A DNA stretch of 64,000 nucleotides from an uncultured Porphyromonadaceae bacterium. GTDB lineage: Bacteria > Bacteroidota > Bacteroidia > Bacteroidales > Muribaculaceae. Shown here piece by piece: positions 18,152-27,424 of the stretch. A program made the translations under genes and the position numbers. A model generated the notes under the pieces. The model saw only the letters and a list, made by a program, of their open reading frames with translations, made no database searches and was not told where the DNA came from. The stretch is taken from assembly GCA_947177185.1 (NCBI GenBank), contig CAMWTJ010000008.1, positions 1-64,000 on the forward strand, given 5' to 3'. Each line of letters opens with the position of its first letter. The first letter of the stretch is position 1.

Positions 18152-20353
18152 ATGAACAATAAGGAAATCAACGAATTCAAGACAAATGCCGTTATCGCGC
18201 TCAGCGAGCGGCGCATACTCGATACAATCAAGCTCGTGCGCTCGCTGCCGCCGGCGGTATTGTCCTACGACATACGCGGCGCGTTGGACAGCGTGGAAGA
18301 ACATTACAGACTCATGCTTGAGTATTTCGCCCGCGGAGCGTCTGACCCCGGGCGCGAGTCGGCTCATGCGGCAATACTTACGGATCTGCGCGGCGTTGTG
18401 GACCGATGTGTGCGCGCGCTGCAGGCGGAAGCCACGCCATCGCAATATTTCAATGTAGTGCGCACCGTGGCAGTGCACCCTTCGCGCACTGTGGCCGATG
18501 TGCTTGCGGAATATGCCGATGTGCGTGCGCAGTTGGCGGCTACCTTTGATGTGGCCGGCATAGACACGGCCACGGACCGCATGCGTGCCGACGAGCGCCG
18601 GCTCGCCCGCGAACTTTTTGAGCGCACGTGGACAGAATATCCGCTTGGCAAGCTGTCATATACTGCGATTGCCGACGCTGTCGGACCTGACGGCACATTG
18701 TCACACGACATGCGCATGCGTGTGCTTGCCGCTATTGGCCTGGGACTTCTGGAGGTTTATGACGCGCACCGCTTCCATCTTTTAGCCGATATCCTCGACT
18801 ACACGTCCGACGAGAAGGAGGCTCTGGCGGCCATGGTGTGGCTGCTGACGGCTCTGTTCCGCTATCGTTCACGCAAACACTCCGACGAGGTGGAAGCCCG
18901 TCTTACGGCTGCTATGGACCATCCGCTGTGGCATGCGCGTGTGCGTGCAGCCAACCGCGCGCTGCTGCAAAGCCGCGACACCGAGCGTGTGGTGCGCCGC
19001 ATGCGCGACGAGCTGATGCCCGACATAATGCGCCTGAGCGAGGATATTCTCGACAAAAAAACGCGTGAGGAGCTGCTCGGCGATATTATGGCCGACGCTG
19101 AGGCCAACCCCGAATGGGAGGAAAAGCTGCGCAGCAGCGGCATGTACGACCGCATGCGCGAGCTCTCTGAAATGACGGGCGACGGCGCCGACGTGTTCAT
19201 GGGAGCGTTCGCGCATCTTAAAAGCATGCCGTTTTTCAGCTCTATAGATGCGTGGTTCACTCCTTTCGACGAGTCGCAGGCCGATGTGGCGGAAGCTCTC
19301 GGGGGCGATATGGCGCAGTTTGTGCAGATGCTGTGCCGCATGCCCATGCCTTGCGACAGCGACAAATTCTCCATGCTGTTTGCTCTCAGGAGCGGCCCCG
19401 CCGCCCAGCGCGAGGCGCTCGCCATGCAGCTGGGCGAGAACAGTGCCATGCTGGAGCAATTAAGCGAGATGCGATCGACGTCGGAGAGCGATACTGATTT
19501 GGCTGCAAGGTCTTACGCGCAGAATCTGTACCGCTTCTTTAAGCTGTATCCGCGTCACAATGAATTCTTTGACCCGTTTGCGCGGCAGATTATGCCCACA
19601 TCGCTTTCGATAGCCGGAAGGCAGATAGCCGACAGCGACACATTGCGCGAGTCGGCGGAACTGCTGTTTAAGATAGGCGCCTGGAGCGATGCGCGCGCGG
19701 CCATAGAGGCTGTGGCTTCTACGGAAGGCAATGCTTCGGCGGAGCTGTATCAAAAATCCGGCTACTGCTCCGAGCAACTCGGCGAATACAACACAGCTAT
19801 CGAAAGCTATACGCTGGCCGACCTTTACGACGACGCGTCGCCGTGGACTCTCAGACGACTGGCGGCATCGCTGCGGCGCACAGGCAATCCCGAGCGAGCC
19901 ATAGAGCCACTCAGGCGCCTGTGCCGTCTGCGGCCGGACGACAAAGCAGCCCGACTGAATCTGGCGTTCAGTCTGATTGAAAGCAGAGAATATGCCGAAG
20001 CCTCGAGGCTGCTTCAGGAACTTGAGGCGGAGAGCGACGATACGCGCCGCTTGTGGCGGGCGCAGGCCTGGACTGCTTTTATGACGGATGATTACGCTCG
20101 CGCGCGCAGATACTATGACATGGTTCGGTCTGACAATCCGTCGGCACGCGATTTCCTTAACATGGGCCATCTCGCATGGGTGGAGCGGCGCCTGCCCGAT
20201 GCTATCGAGGCGTACCGTCAGGCTATGTTGGCCGACAGCCTTACCGCAGAGCAACTGCGCGGACGCATAACCGAGGATTTCCCGGCTATAGTCCCCAAAG
20301 GCATACGCCGCTCCGAATTGCCCTTGCTGCTCGACGCGATACAGATGGCATAA
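18152..20353 (+). CDS. Large TPR-containing protein of unknown function
   Basis: A 733-residue acidic and Arg-rich protein without signal peptide or membrane segments. The C-terminal third (about 495-720) has tetratricopeptide-like helices (for example the repeats around YQKSGYCSEQLGEYNTAIESY and LNMGHLAWVERRLPDAIEAY). The N-terminal two-thirds are helical with no recognised family. TPR proteins usually scaffold protein complexes; no partner is indicated by the neighbours. It is a single gene between divergent carbonic anhydrase and convergent dxs-like genes. Confidence 0.75.
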   Translation: MNNKEINEFKTNAVIALSERRILDTIKLVRSLPPAVLSYDIRGALDSVEEHYRLMLEYFARGASDPGRESAHAAILTDLRGVVDRCVRALQAEATPSQYFNVVRTVAVHPSRTVADVLAEYADVRAQLAATFDVAGIDTATDRMRADERRLARELFERTWTEYPLGKLSYTAIADAVGPDGTLSHDMRMRVLAAIGLGLLEVYDAHRFHLLADILDYTSDEKEALAAMVWLLTALFRYRSRKHSDEVEARLTAAMDHPLWHARVRAANRALLQSRDTERVVRRMRDELMPDIMRLSEDILDKKTREELLGDIMADAEANPEWEEKLRSSGMYDRMRELSEMTGDGADVFMGAFAHLKSMPFFSSIDAWFTPFDESQADVAEALGGDMAQFVQMLCRMPMPCDSDKFSMLFALRSGPAAQREALAMQLGENSAMLEQLSEMRSTSESDTDLAARSYAQNLYRFFKLYPRHNEFFDPFARQIMPTSLSIAGRQIADSDTLRESAELLFKIGAWSDARAAIEAVASTEGNASAELYQKSGYCSEQLGEYNTAIESYTLADLYDDASPWTLRRLAASLRRTGNPERAIEPLRRLCRLRPDDKAARLNLAFSLIESREYAEASRLLQELEAESDDTRRLWRAQAWTAFMTDDYARARRYYDMVRSDNPSARDFLNMGHLAWVERRLPDAIEAYRQAMLADSLTAEQLRGRITEDFPAIVPKGIRRSELPLLLDAIQMA

Positions 20354-20378
20354 CAAAGCGCAGGCGTGCGCATCGTTA

Positions 20379-22142
20379 CTAACTGTGTGCGCCGAGCATC
20401 CCGAGTATGTCGGAGGCAATCTGACCGGCGGTCATGCGACATTCCTTCACGAGTTCCGATGCGTTGAATCTGTCGCGGAACTCTTTCGGCAGGCCGTAGC
20501 ACGCCACGCGCATGGCCGAACGACCATAGTACGCCGCTACTTTTTCGCCAAAACCGCCTGAAAGCACCCCGTCCTCAACCGTGACGGTGAGCACATGGTT
20601 GGCTTTCAGTTCGTCGAGCAGCGCGATGTCGAGCCCGGACAGGAAACGTGGATTTATCACCGTTGCGTTCGCTCCGCTGTCGGCAAGTATATCGGCAGCT
20701 TCTTCAGCAGTACGGAAGAACGTGCCGGCGCCGATTATCGCTACTTTGCTGCCGTGGCGCGTAACCTCGCTGCGGTTCAGTTCGCTGTAATCGGTCGGGA
20801 AACTGCGTCGGCTTTCCACCACGGCTCCTCCGGGCAGTTTTATCGCCACAGGATGCTTTTTCTGGCCCATAGCCCAGTCGAGCATGGCGAGGTATTCCTG
20901 CTTGCATGTGGGCGCAAGGCACACCCAGCCCGGAATGTTGCTCACGAGCGCGGTGTCAAACCAGCCGAGATGCGTCACATCGTTCATGGCAAATACCGAA
21001 CCGTGGAAGATGTTCAGCACCACAGGCATACCGTTTATGGACACATCCTGCGACAACTGGTCGTAGCTGCGCTGCAGGAAAGAGCTCACAACTCCGAACA
21101 CGGGGCGCATACCGCCTTTGGCCATGCCTGCCGCCATGGCCACTGCATCCTGTTCGGCAATGCCTACGTCAATAAACCTCTGACCGGCCTGTGCGCGCTC
21201 CGCAGGGCCGAATCCGAGCACGCCGGGTGTGCCCGCCGTGATAACGGCCACTTCGGGATTGCGCTCCATGGCGTCAAGCATATGGTCGCGGAATATGGTC
21301 GCGTAGTTCTGCTGCTCGGATATGTGCAGCGGCTCGCCTGTACGCAGGTCAAACGGAGCGCCGAAATGAAAAGATTCCTTGTGGGCTTCGGCAGGAGCAT
21401 AGCCCTTGCCTTTTTGCGTGCAAATATGCACCACCACCGGGCTGTCGCTGTCCTTTACGCTCAGGAAAGCATCCACAAGCGAACGCACATCGTTGCCATA
21501 GGCCACGTACAGATACTTGTAGCCCATAGCCTTGAACAGGTTGCACTCGGCCTGGCCGTCGGTCTGACGGAGCAGGCGCAGATTATCGTAGATTCCGCCG
21601 TGGTTTGGCGCGATAGACATGTCATTGTCGTTGATTACAACTATAAAGTTGGAACCGAGTGTGGCTCCATAGTCAAGACCTTCGAACGCCTCGCCGCCGC
21701 TCAGCGAGCCATCGCCCACCACGGCTATCACGTTGTAGCGCTCGCCGCGTATGTCGCGCGCCTTAGCCAGGCCGCTTGCCAGCGAAGCAGCAGTCGATGT
21801 GTGTCCTATCGTAAACAAGTCGTGCGGACTCTCTGCCGGAGATGTAAAGCCGCTCACTGTCCCGTATTCGTCGGGATTTGTGAACGCCTGCATGCGTCCT
21901 GTGAGCATTTTATGCACGTAGCACTGATGCGACACATCAAACACAATCTTGTCGGCAGGCGAATCGAACACGTAATGCAAGGCTACTGTAGCCTCCACCA
22001 TCCCGAGATTAGGGCCTATGTGGCCGCCACGGATGCTTAAACGTTCGAGAAGCGCCGAGCGGAGGTCGTCGCACAGCACAGACAGTTCGCCTACGGTCAT
22101 CGACTGTATGTCGGTCGGTGATTTTATTTTCTGAAGGTCCAT
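20379..22142 (-). CDS. dxs: 1-deoxy-D-xylulose-5-phosphate synthase (Dxs-like, short form)
   Basis: A 587-residue thiamin-diphosphate enzyme of the transketolase family. GDGSLSGGEAFEGLDY (about 142-157) is the Dxs thiamin-diphosphate motif, followed by INDNDMSIAPNHGG; HVSHQ-type and FDVSHQCYVHK stretches match the Dxs N-terminal domain, and IAEQDAVAMAAGMAKGG the pyrimidine domain. Dxs condenses pyruvate and glyceraldehyde 3-phosphate for isoprenoid precursors. It is shorter than the usual 620-640 residues, so it may be a second, diverged Dxs. A 119-aa gene lies 25 bases upstream, probably cotranscribed. Confidence 0.85.
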   Translation of the reverse strand: MDLQKIKSPTDIQSMTVGELSVLCDDLRSALLERLSIRGGHIGPNLGMVEATVALHYVFDSPADKIVFDVSHQCYVHKMLTGRMQAFTNPDEYGTVSGFTSPAESPHDLFTIGHTSTAASLASGLAKARDIRGERYNVIAVVGDGSLSGGEAFEGLDYGATLGSNFIVVINDNDMSIAPNHGGIYDNLRLLRQTDGQAECNLFKAMGYKYLYVAYGNDVRSLVDAFLSVKDSDSPVVVHICTQKGKGYAPAEAHKESFHFGAPFDLRTGEPLHISEQQNYATIFRDHMLDAMERNPEVAVITAGTPGVLGFGPAERAQAGQRFIDVGIAEQDAVAMAAGMAKGGMRPVFGVVSSFLQRSYDQLSQDVSINGMPVVLNIFHGSVFAMNDVTHLGWFDTALVSNIPGWVCLAPTCKQEYLAMLDWAMGQKKHPVAIKLPGGAVVESRRSFPTDYSELNRSEVTRHGSKVAIIGAGTFFRTAEEAADILADSGANATVINPRFLSGLDIALLDELKANHVLTVTVEDGVLSGGFGEKVAAYYGRSAMRVACYGLPKEFRDRFNASELVKECRMTAGQIASDILGMLGAHS

Positions 22143-22167
22143 ATGCTTGAAATGTGGTTTTTGTATT

Positions 22168-22527
22168 TCAGAAAGACAGTTTGCGACGCAGTTTGTCGAC
22201 CAGTCCGTCGCGCATAGGCTTAAGATTGACGGACACGGTATTGTCCTTCTTGTTTAGAAAGATAATAGAAGAGTGCATTACGATGGCCACCCAATTTTCA
22301 AACGGTACTATGGCATGTATCCTGTGCATTGGCAGGCGGTGAAACGGCGAGTTTTTGTCGATGCTGCCTATCACGAGTTCTGCGTTCATATCGTCGTCCA
22401 TATCCACACTCACATTGTGGTGCGGTCCGGCTACATCAAACAGCAGCGGCATATCAAGACAGTCCAGACTTTTGGGGAGTTTTGAATATTTCTTGTATAT
22501 GGCATCTATTACCTGTTGATTTATCAT
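22168..22527 (-). CDS. Conserved hypothetical protein upstream of dxs-like gene
   Basis: A 119-residue soluble protein with no signal peptide. An N-terminal helix (INQQVIDAIYKKYSKLPKS) is followed by a region of alternating strands (AELVIGSIDKNSPFHRLPMHRI) and a basic C-terminus. No family is recognised. It lies 25 bases upstream of the Dxs-like gene in the same direction, so the two are probably one transcript. Codon use looks like its neighbours. Confidence 0.6.
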   Translation of the reverse strand: MINQQVIDAIYKKYSKLPKSLDCLDMPLLFDVAGPHHNVSVDMDDDMNAELVIGSIDKNSPFHRLPMHRIHAIVPFENWVAIVMHSSIIFLNKKDNTVSVNLKPMRDGLVDKLRRKLSF

Positions 22528-22853
22528 ATCGGGGGAAACTTTGTACTGTTGCGGAATTTGCTTATATAACCGACGAGAGTATTATTTGTTTTAACCTTGA
22601 TAACATATTTAAAAGATTTTTACGCTTGTATCAGGTCTGTAACATCAATCCAACTTATATGCAACAACAAAGCGCACGGCAGCTCATGCCGCCTATATTC
22701 ACAGGCTGTCAGTGGGAAAGAGTACAGAAAAGCGATTAACGTACAAATATACAAAATATAGTGCAAATTAAGCCAAAATTTCATTATTTCAGTCAATTTT
22801 TGTAACTTTACACCGATTTTGCAATTAAATGCAGTCACTCAAACCAAAGAATT
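22528..22853. other. Non-coding AT-rich interval (326 bases)
   Basis: No convincing gene is seen. The stretch is AT-rich compared with its flanks and holds a possible TAnnTTTA element at 22803-22810 that could serve the rightward gene starting at 22854. No strong hairpin was noticed. Confidence 0.4.
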
Positions 22854-23936
22854 GTGCGAATATACTGCAATAAGCTACTGACTATACTCGTGATGCTTGC
22901 GGCATTACCGCATGCGGCTGAAGCATCGGAGGCTGCCGACAGTGCAGACGCGCGCGCAGCCATGCAGTTGCTGCCGTTTCACAGGCCGGTGGCATATGTC
23001 GATAGCGCGGGAACCGACAAATCCCGCAGCCGATATTTTTTAGTGGAGAATGTCGACGACGAATATTATGTGTTCAAGGTGAACGGCATGAGCAAGGCCC
23101 GTATGATTGAGTTGGCCGAAACTGCCGATAGCGCTACCGTGTCGGCTCCGATTTCTTCCGACTGTTTTTACGTGGAGGCCGGTGGCGAGGCGGAGTGCAG
23201 CACCGACAGCGTGACAGCCGCTCTCGACGCTGTCCACGAAGCGCGGACGCAGACGCAGGCCCCGTTGCAGCAGTTTCACCGCGAAATCACCCACAGGTCG
23301 TTTGTGCCCAAGGGACAGTGGATAACAGGTGTCAGCGTCACTTACTCGCAAAGCAATCAGGACAATTACAACTTCCTGATAATCGAGAATCTCAATGGCG
23401 ACAGCTACACGTTCAAGGTGAGCCCGATGGTGCTGTTTGCGTTTAAAAACGATCTCGCCGCGGGCGGGCGCTTCGCCTACAGCCGCACGCGCACACGACT
23501 CAAAAGCGCCGATGTAGTGCTCGGAAGCGATACGGAGTACAATATCGACCATCTGTTCAGCATCAGCCATAAGTACACCGCTACAGGAGCGTTCCGCATG
23601 TATCTCAGCCTTGGCGACAACACACGCTTCGGCATGTTCAACGAGTTGCAACTGGAGCTTGGAGGCGGGCAGAGCAAAATCGCCAACGGGATGGGACAGA
23701 ACCTGACCGGCACTTACGAAACGCATTTTGATTTCAGTGTGGGACTCGCTCCGGGCATAGTCTGCTTCCTGAACAATTACTCGGCCCTGGAGGTGAACGT
23801 TGGTGTGCTCGGTTATAACTACACACATACAAAAAGTGTGTCCGACCAGATATATGTGGCGCATCGCCGCTCCCGAAATGCCAATTTTAAAATCAACCTG
23901 TTCTCCATAATGTTCGGAGTGACTTTCTATCTATAG
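22854..23936 (+). CDS. Outer-membrane beta-barrel-like protein, paralogue A
   Basis: A 360-residue secreted protein read from a GTG start; an in-frame ATG is lacking upstream, and the signal peptide (MRIYCNKLLTILVML... to about residue 25) begins right there. An N-terminal region of about 130 residues is followed by a barrel-like domain beginning WITGVSVTYSQSNQDNYNF, with alternating hydrophobic strands and a C-terminal FGVTFYL. The domain is clearly related to the next gene's product. The pair is followed by a PCMD lipoprotein and a porin. Function unknown. Confidence 0.7.
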   Translation: MRIYCNKLLTILVMLAALPHAAEASEAADSADARAAMQLLPFHRPVAYVDSAGTDKSRSRYFLVENVDDEYYVFKVNGMSKARMIELAETADSATVSAPISSDCFYVEAGGEAECSTDSVTAALDAVHEARTQTQAPLQQFHREITHRSFVPKGQWITGVSVTYSQSNQDNYNFLIIENLNGDSYTFKVSPMVLFAFKNDLAAGGRFAYSRTRTRLKSADVVLGSDTEYNIDHLFSISHKYTATGAFRMYLSLGDNTRFGMFNELQLELGGGQSKIANGMGQNLTGTYETHFDFSVGLAPGIVCFLNNYSALEVNVGVLGYNYTHTKSVSDQIYVAHRRSRNANFKINLFSIMFGVTFYL

Positions 23937-23940
23937 CATC

Positions 23941-24795
23941 ATGAATATGAAACGTACACTCCTGCGGTTTATCCTCGCTGCCGCCGCGGCACTTTGCATC
24001 ACCGATGCTTCCGCGGCCGACGGAATAGTGCGCAAGCGGCTGTTCAATCCCGACAGCATACCCGACGAGCTGGTGCTTGTAGGTGCCGACACCGTGCATA
24101 TGATAATCCCCGAAGCCAACTACGGACGCTTCCACCGCGGCCTGTTCAACTGGCTATACGTGCCGGCAGGCAAATGGGGATTCGGGCTCAACGCATCCTA
24201 TGGCGAACTTGACACTGAAGATGTGCAGGTGCTCTCGCTGATAAAGAACGTGAATCTTAACGGCAAGACCTACAGCATACGTCCGTCCATCAGCTATTTT
24301 TTCAAAAGCAACCAGAGTATCGGACTGCAGTTCAACTACACGCGCGGAGAAGCCAACCTCGACCGCCTGTCGGTGGATTTCGACGATGACATAAATTTTG
24401 ACATCAGCGGAGTGAGCTATTATTCCGAGTCGTATGCAATCGCCACCGCTTACCGCAAATATGTGGGCCTCGGAAGAGCCAGCCGTTTTGCTGTTTTCAA
24501 TGAGGTCAGCCTCGAATTTCTTGCCGGTTCGTCGAGGTTCAAGCGCATGTATGGCGGCGAACCCAAGGACACCCGCACCATAACCACCCAGGGCTCGCTC
24601 AATTTCAGCCCGGGACTGTGTGTGTTTATTCAGGACAACGTGGCTTTCAATGTGTCGTTCGGTATTTTCGGAGTAAAATTCCGCAATGAGAAGCAGAGCA
24701 CCGACGGCGTCGACGAGGGCTCGCGTTTCACGTCCGGCGCAAATTTCCGTTTCAACATCTTCAACATCAGCCTTGGCATGATGGTGGTGATATGA
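23941..24795 (+). CDS. Outer-membrane beta-barrel-like protein, paralogue B
   Basis: A 284-residue protein with a signal peptide ending near TDASAAD. Its body (GKWGFGLNASYGELDTEDV, ISYFFKSNQSIGLQF, FAVFNEVSLEFLAGSS, SPGLCVFIQDNVAFNVSFGIFGV) aligns by eye with paralogue A but lacks A's extra N-terminal region. Only 4 bases separate the two genes. The strand pattern and Asn/aromatic-rich composition suggest an outer-membrane barrel. The partner lipoprotein downstream suggests an outer-membrane assembly of unknown substrate. Confidence 0.7.
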   Translation: MNMKRTLLRFILAAAAALCITDASAADGIVRKRLFNPDSIPDELVLVGADTVHMIIPEANYGRFHRGLFNWLYVPAGKWGFGLNASYGELDTEDVQVLSLIKNVNLNGKTYSIRPSISYFFKSNQSIGLQFNYTRGEANLDRLSVDFDDDINFDISGVSYYSESYAIATAYRKYVGLGRASRFAVFNEVSLEFLAGSSRFKRMYGGEPKDTRTITTQGSLNFSPGLCVFIQDNVAFNVSFGIFGVKFRNEKQSTDGVDEGSRFTSGANFRFNIFNISLGMMVVI

Positions 24796-24808
24796 TGTCT
24801 ATTGAGCA

Positions 24809-26377
24809 ATGAAACATCCCGTAACACGCTTTTTCGTAATATCGGCTCTGGCACTCGCGGCAGCGGCATGCATCCACAACGACATACCTTATCCGCGCAT
24901 ACAGGCCAATTTTCTCACATTCAGGGCGCAAGGCACAAAAGGTGCAGCGGCCATCGACTCGTTGTCGCGCACCGTCACTCTCACGTTTCCTGAGGAAACA
25001 GATATATATGATGTGAAGATCGACGGCTACAGCCTTACGCCCGGAGCGTATATATATGGCAATGATACCATCACATCGCTGGATTTGAGCGAATCGCGCC
25101 ACGTGACACTGCGTCTTTATCAGAACTATATCTGGACCATACGCGGCGTGCAGGATATAGAGCGGTATTTTACGGTCGACGGACAGGTGGGAGCCGCCAC
25201 CATCGACGTGCCAGCGCAGCGTGTCATTGTTTATGTGAGCGAGAGCGTGGACCTTTCGGCAGTGCGTGTGCTCACATGCAAGCTCGGAGCTATCGGAAGC
25301 ACCACTACACCCGAGATAGAAGGCGCGACGGTGGACCTTTCGAAACCCCTTACTGTGGACGTCGACCGCTATGGACGCAGGCAGACCTGGACCATATACG
25401 CCGAAGCTACCGCAAGCACCGTGCAGACACTCTCCGCCGACGGATGGACGTGCGTGGCGTGGGTGAGCGGCGCCGCACAAGCCGACCGCGACAACGGTGT
25501 GGAATTCAGAAAGGCCGGCGAACAGGACTGGACTCAGGCTCCGCAGGAGTGGGTGACCCACGACGGCGGCAGTTTTACAGCACGCCTTATCCACCTCGAG
25601 CCCGAAACCGAATATGAGGCGAGGGCATACAGCGACAGCGATTTCGGAGCCACTCTCACATTTACGACCGGCAGCCTGCTTCAGATGCCGAACAGCGACC
25701 TCGACCAATGGTGGCTCGACGGCAAGGTGTGGTGTCCGTGGGCCGAAGGCGGCGAGCCCTACTGGGACAGCGGCAACAAGGGCGCCACCACACTCGGCAC
25801 GTCGAATACGTTCCCGACCGAAGACACCAGCACAGGCACCGGGCTCGCAGCGCAGCTTGAAACCCGCTTTGTAGGCATTGGCATCATCGGTAAACTCGCC
25901 GCCGGCAATCTCTTTACGGGCTCGTACGTGCGCACAGACGGTACAAACGGCATACTGCATTTCGGACGTCCGTTTGCAGAGCGTCCGACGCGGCTGCGCG
26001 GCTACATGAAATATAAGACTGCTCCCATATCGAGCACTACCGCCGGGTTTGAGGATCTGAAGGACCGCCCCGACACGTGCATTATCTGGGCTGCGCTGAT
26101 AGATCAGGACTCGCCTTTCGAAATACGCACCAACCCGTCCAACCGTCAGCTGTTCAGCCCCGACCTGCACATCGTGGTGGCCTATGGCGACATACAGTGC
26201 GGAAAAGACATAGAGCAATATGTGCCTTTTGAGGTCGAGCTCGAATACAAGAGTACCTCCCGCAAGCCCAAATATCTGATTGTGACTGCATCAGCCAGCA
26301 AGTACGGCGATTATTTCACCGGGGGCAACGGAGCCACACTTTGGCTCGACGATCTGGAATTATTGTATGATTACTAA
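24809..26377 (+). CDS. PCMD domain-containing lipoprotein
   Basis: A 522-residue lipoprotein: signal with Cys21 in the AAAACIHND stretch, two Ig-like or DUF-type domains (about 30-115 and 115-215), a fibronectin-like segment (ETEYEARAYS), and a C-terminal PCMD domain starting near residue 295 (LDQWWLDGKVWCPW through LWLDDLELLYDY). PCMD (putative carbohydrate metabolism domain) proteins are common in Bacteroidetes and are thought to bind glycans. Adjacent to two outer-membrane barrels and a porin, it may be the surface-binding part of this locus. Confidence 0.8.
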   Translation: MKHPVTRFFVISALALAAAACIHNDIPYPRIQANFLTFRAQGTKGAAAIDSLSRTVTLTFPEETDIYDVKIDGYSLTPGAYIYGNDTITSLDLSESRHVTLRLYQNYIWTIRGVQDIERYFTVDGQVGAATIDVPAQRVIVYVSESVDLSAVRVLTCKLGAIGSTTTPEIEGATVDLSKPLTVDVDRYGRRQTWTIYAEATASTVQTLSADGWTCVAWVSGAAQADRDNGVEFRKAGEQDWTQAPQEWVTHDGGSFTARLIHLEPETEYEARAYSDSDFGATLTFTTGSLLQMPNSDLDQWWLDGKVWCPWAEGGEPYWDSGNKGATTLGTSNTFPTEDTSTGTGLAAQLETRFVGIGIIGKLAAGNLFTGSYVRTDGTNGILHFGRPFAERPTRLRGYMKYKTAPISSTTAGFEDLKDRPDTCIIWAALIDQDSPFEIRTNPSNRQLFSPDLHIVVAYGDIQCGKDIEQYVPFEVELEYKSTSRKPKYLIVTASASKYGDYFTGGNGATLWLDDLELLYDY

Positions 26378-27404
26378 ACGGTTATTGTCCATCATTTCAG
26401 CCGCTGCCATAGCGCATGCGGTCACAGCCGCGCCGGACAGCACTTCGGCGCCCTATAAAAAGTTTTTGCCTGAAGTGCATGCAACACTGCGTGCGCGATA
26501 TGAGTTGGCCACGGAAAGCGGCAACGGACGTTTTCAAGTGCGAAACGCCCGCGTCAATCTCAACGGCTCGCTCACGGATTTTCTCGGTTACTATCTTCGG
26601 GCCGATTTTTGCGACAGAGGCAGTTTCAAGATGCTGGACGCATATGCCATATTCAAACCCGACGCGCATTGGCGCGTAATGATGGGCCAGATGCGTGTGC
26701 CGCTGTCGGTGGACGCATCGCGCTCGGTACACAACTATTGGTTCGCCAACCGTTCGCTTCCGACGCGCGATATGTGGGGCTCGCGCAAAGTGGGCCTTAA
26801 AGCTCGCTACAGCTTTTCTCCGGCCGGAGCATCTGCGTTTGTGGAGGGCGGCATTTTCAGTTCCGCATCCACCTCGGCTCAGACCTCGTGGAGCAAAAAC
26901 TACACATATGCGGTGATAGGGGCGGTCGAGGCCGGCGACTGGACGCCAGAAATCGGTTTTCAGAGCAATGAACTCGGCAGCACACGTGTGAATCTGTGGA
27001 ACATGTCGCTTACGTGGGAGCGCGATGGCCTTTGGGAAGCGGAAGGCGAGGTGCTGTGGAAATGCTACAGCAACAACGCTGCGCGCACAGTGTTTGCCTA
27101 CAACCTGATGGCTCGCCGGTTCTTCCCGCTCAACTGTCGGTTTGCCAACCGTCTGTCGGCAGATTTGCGTTTTGACAGTTCGACCGACAACTGCGACGGT
27201 GCGCGCAACGAACATGGCGACCTCATAGTAACGCAGACAGCGCGCAAGCGCCTTACCGTGGGTGCTACACTCGCGTGGCTGAAAGGGCCGGTAAATACGC
27301 ATCTACGCCTTAACTACGAACAGTATTTCCACAAGGCCGGGCACATTTCGTCGCCATCCGACGGAGCGAACAGACTCTGCCTGGAGCTGATGCTCCATTT
27401 CTGA
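26367..27404 (+). CDS. Porin, phosphate-selective porin O/P-like
   Basis: A 345-residue outer-membrane porin with a signal peptide ending near VTAAPDS. The segments LRARYELATESGNGRFQVRNARVNLNGSLTDF and MLDAYAIFKPDAHWRVMMGQMRVPLS match the family pattern of OprO/OprP-type porins of Bacteroidetes, and the chain ends in LMLHF with the terminal Phe of barrel proteins. Such porins admit anions or small solutes. It overlaps the PCMD gene by 11 bases, so the four genes 22854-27404 form one operon. Confidence 0.75.
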   Translation: MITKRLLSIISAAAIAHAVTAAPDSTSAPYKKFLPEVHATLRARYELATESGNGRFQVRNARVNLNGSLTDFLGYYLRADFCDRGSFKMLDAYAIFKPDAHWRVMMGQMRVPLSVDASRSVHNYWFANRSLPTRDMWGSRKVGLKARYSFSPAGASAFVEGGIFSSASTSAQTSWSKNYTYAVIGAVEAGDWTPEIGFQSNELGSTRVNLWNMSLTWERDGLWEAEGEVLWKCYSNNAARTVFAYNLMARRFFPLNCRFANRLSADLRFDSSTDNCDGARNEHGDLIVTQTARKRLTVGATLAWLKGPVNTHLRLNYEQYFHKAGHISSPSDGANRLCLELMLHF

Positions 27405-27406
27405 TG

Positions 27407-27424
27407 CCGCCGCTCAGTCGGCGG
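27407..27424. terminator. Possible bidirectional hairpin between convergent genes
   Basis: CCGCCG and CGGCGG form a 6-bp stem with a 6-base loop between the porin gene and the AraC gene (whose 3' end it includes). There is no U-run, so termination is only a possibility. Confidence 0.3.

Noticed and set aside
22803-22873. 14-codon ORF from ATG 22829 upstream of the barrel paralogue A
   Set aside because: Out of frame with the barrel gene and without other support; the GTG start at 22854 directly precedes the signal peptide.
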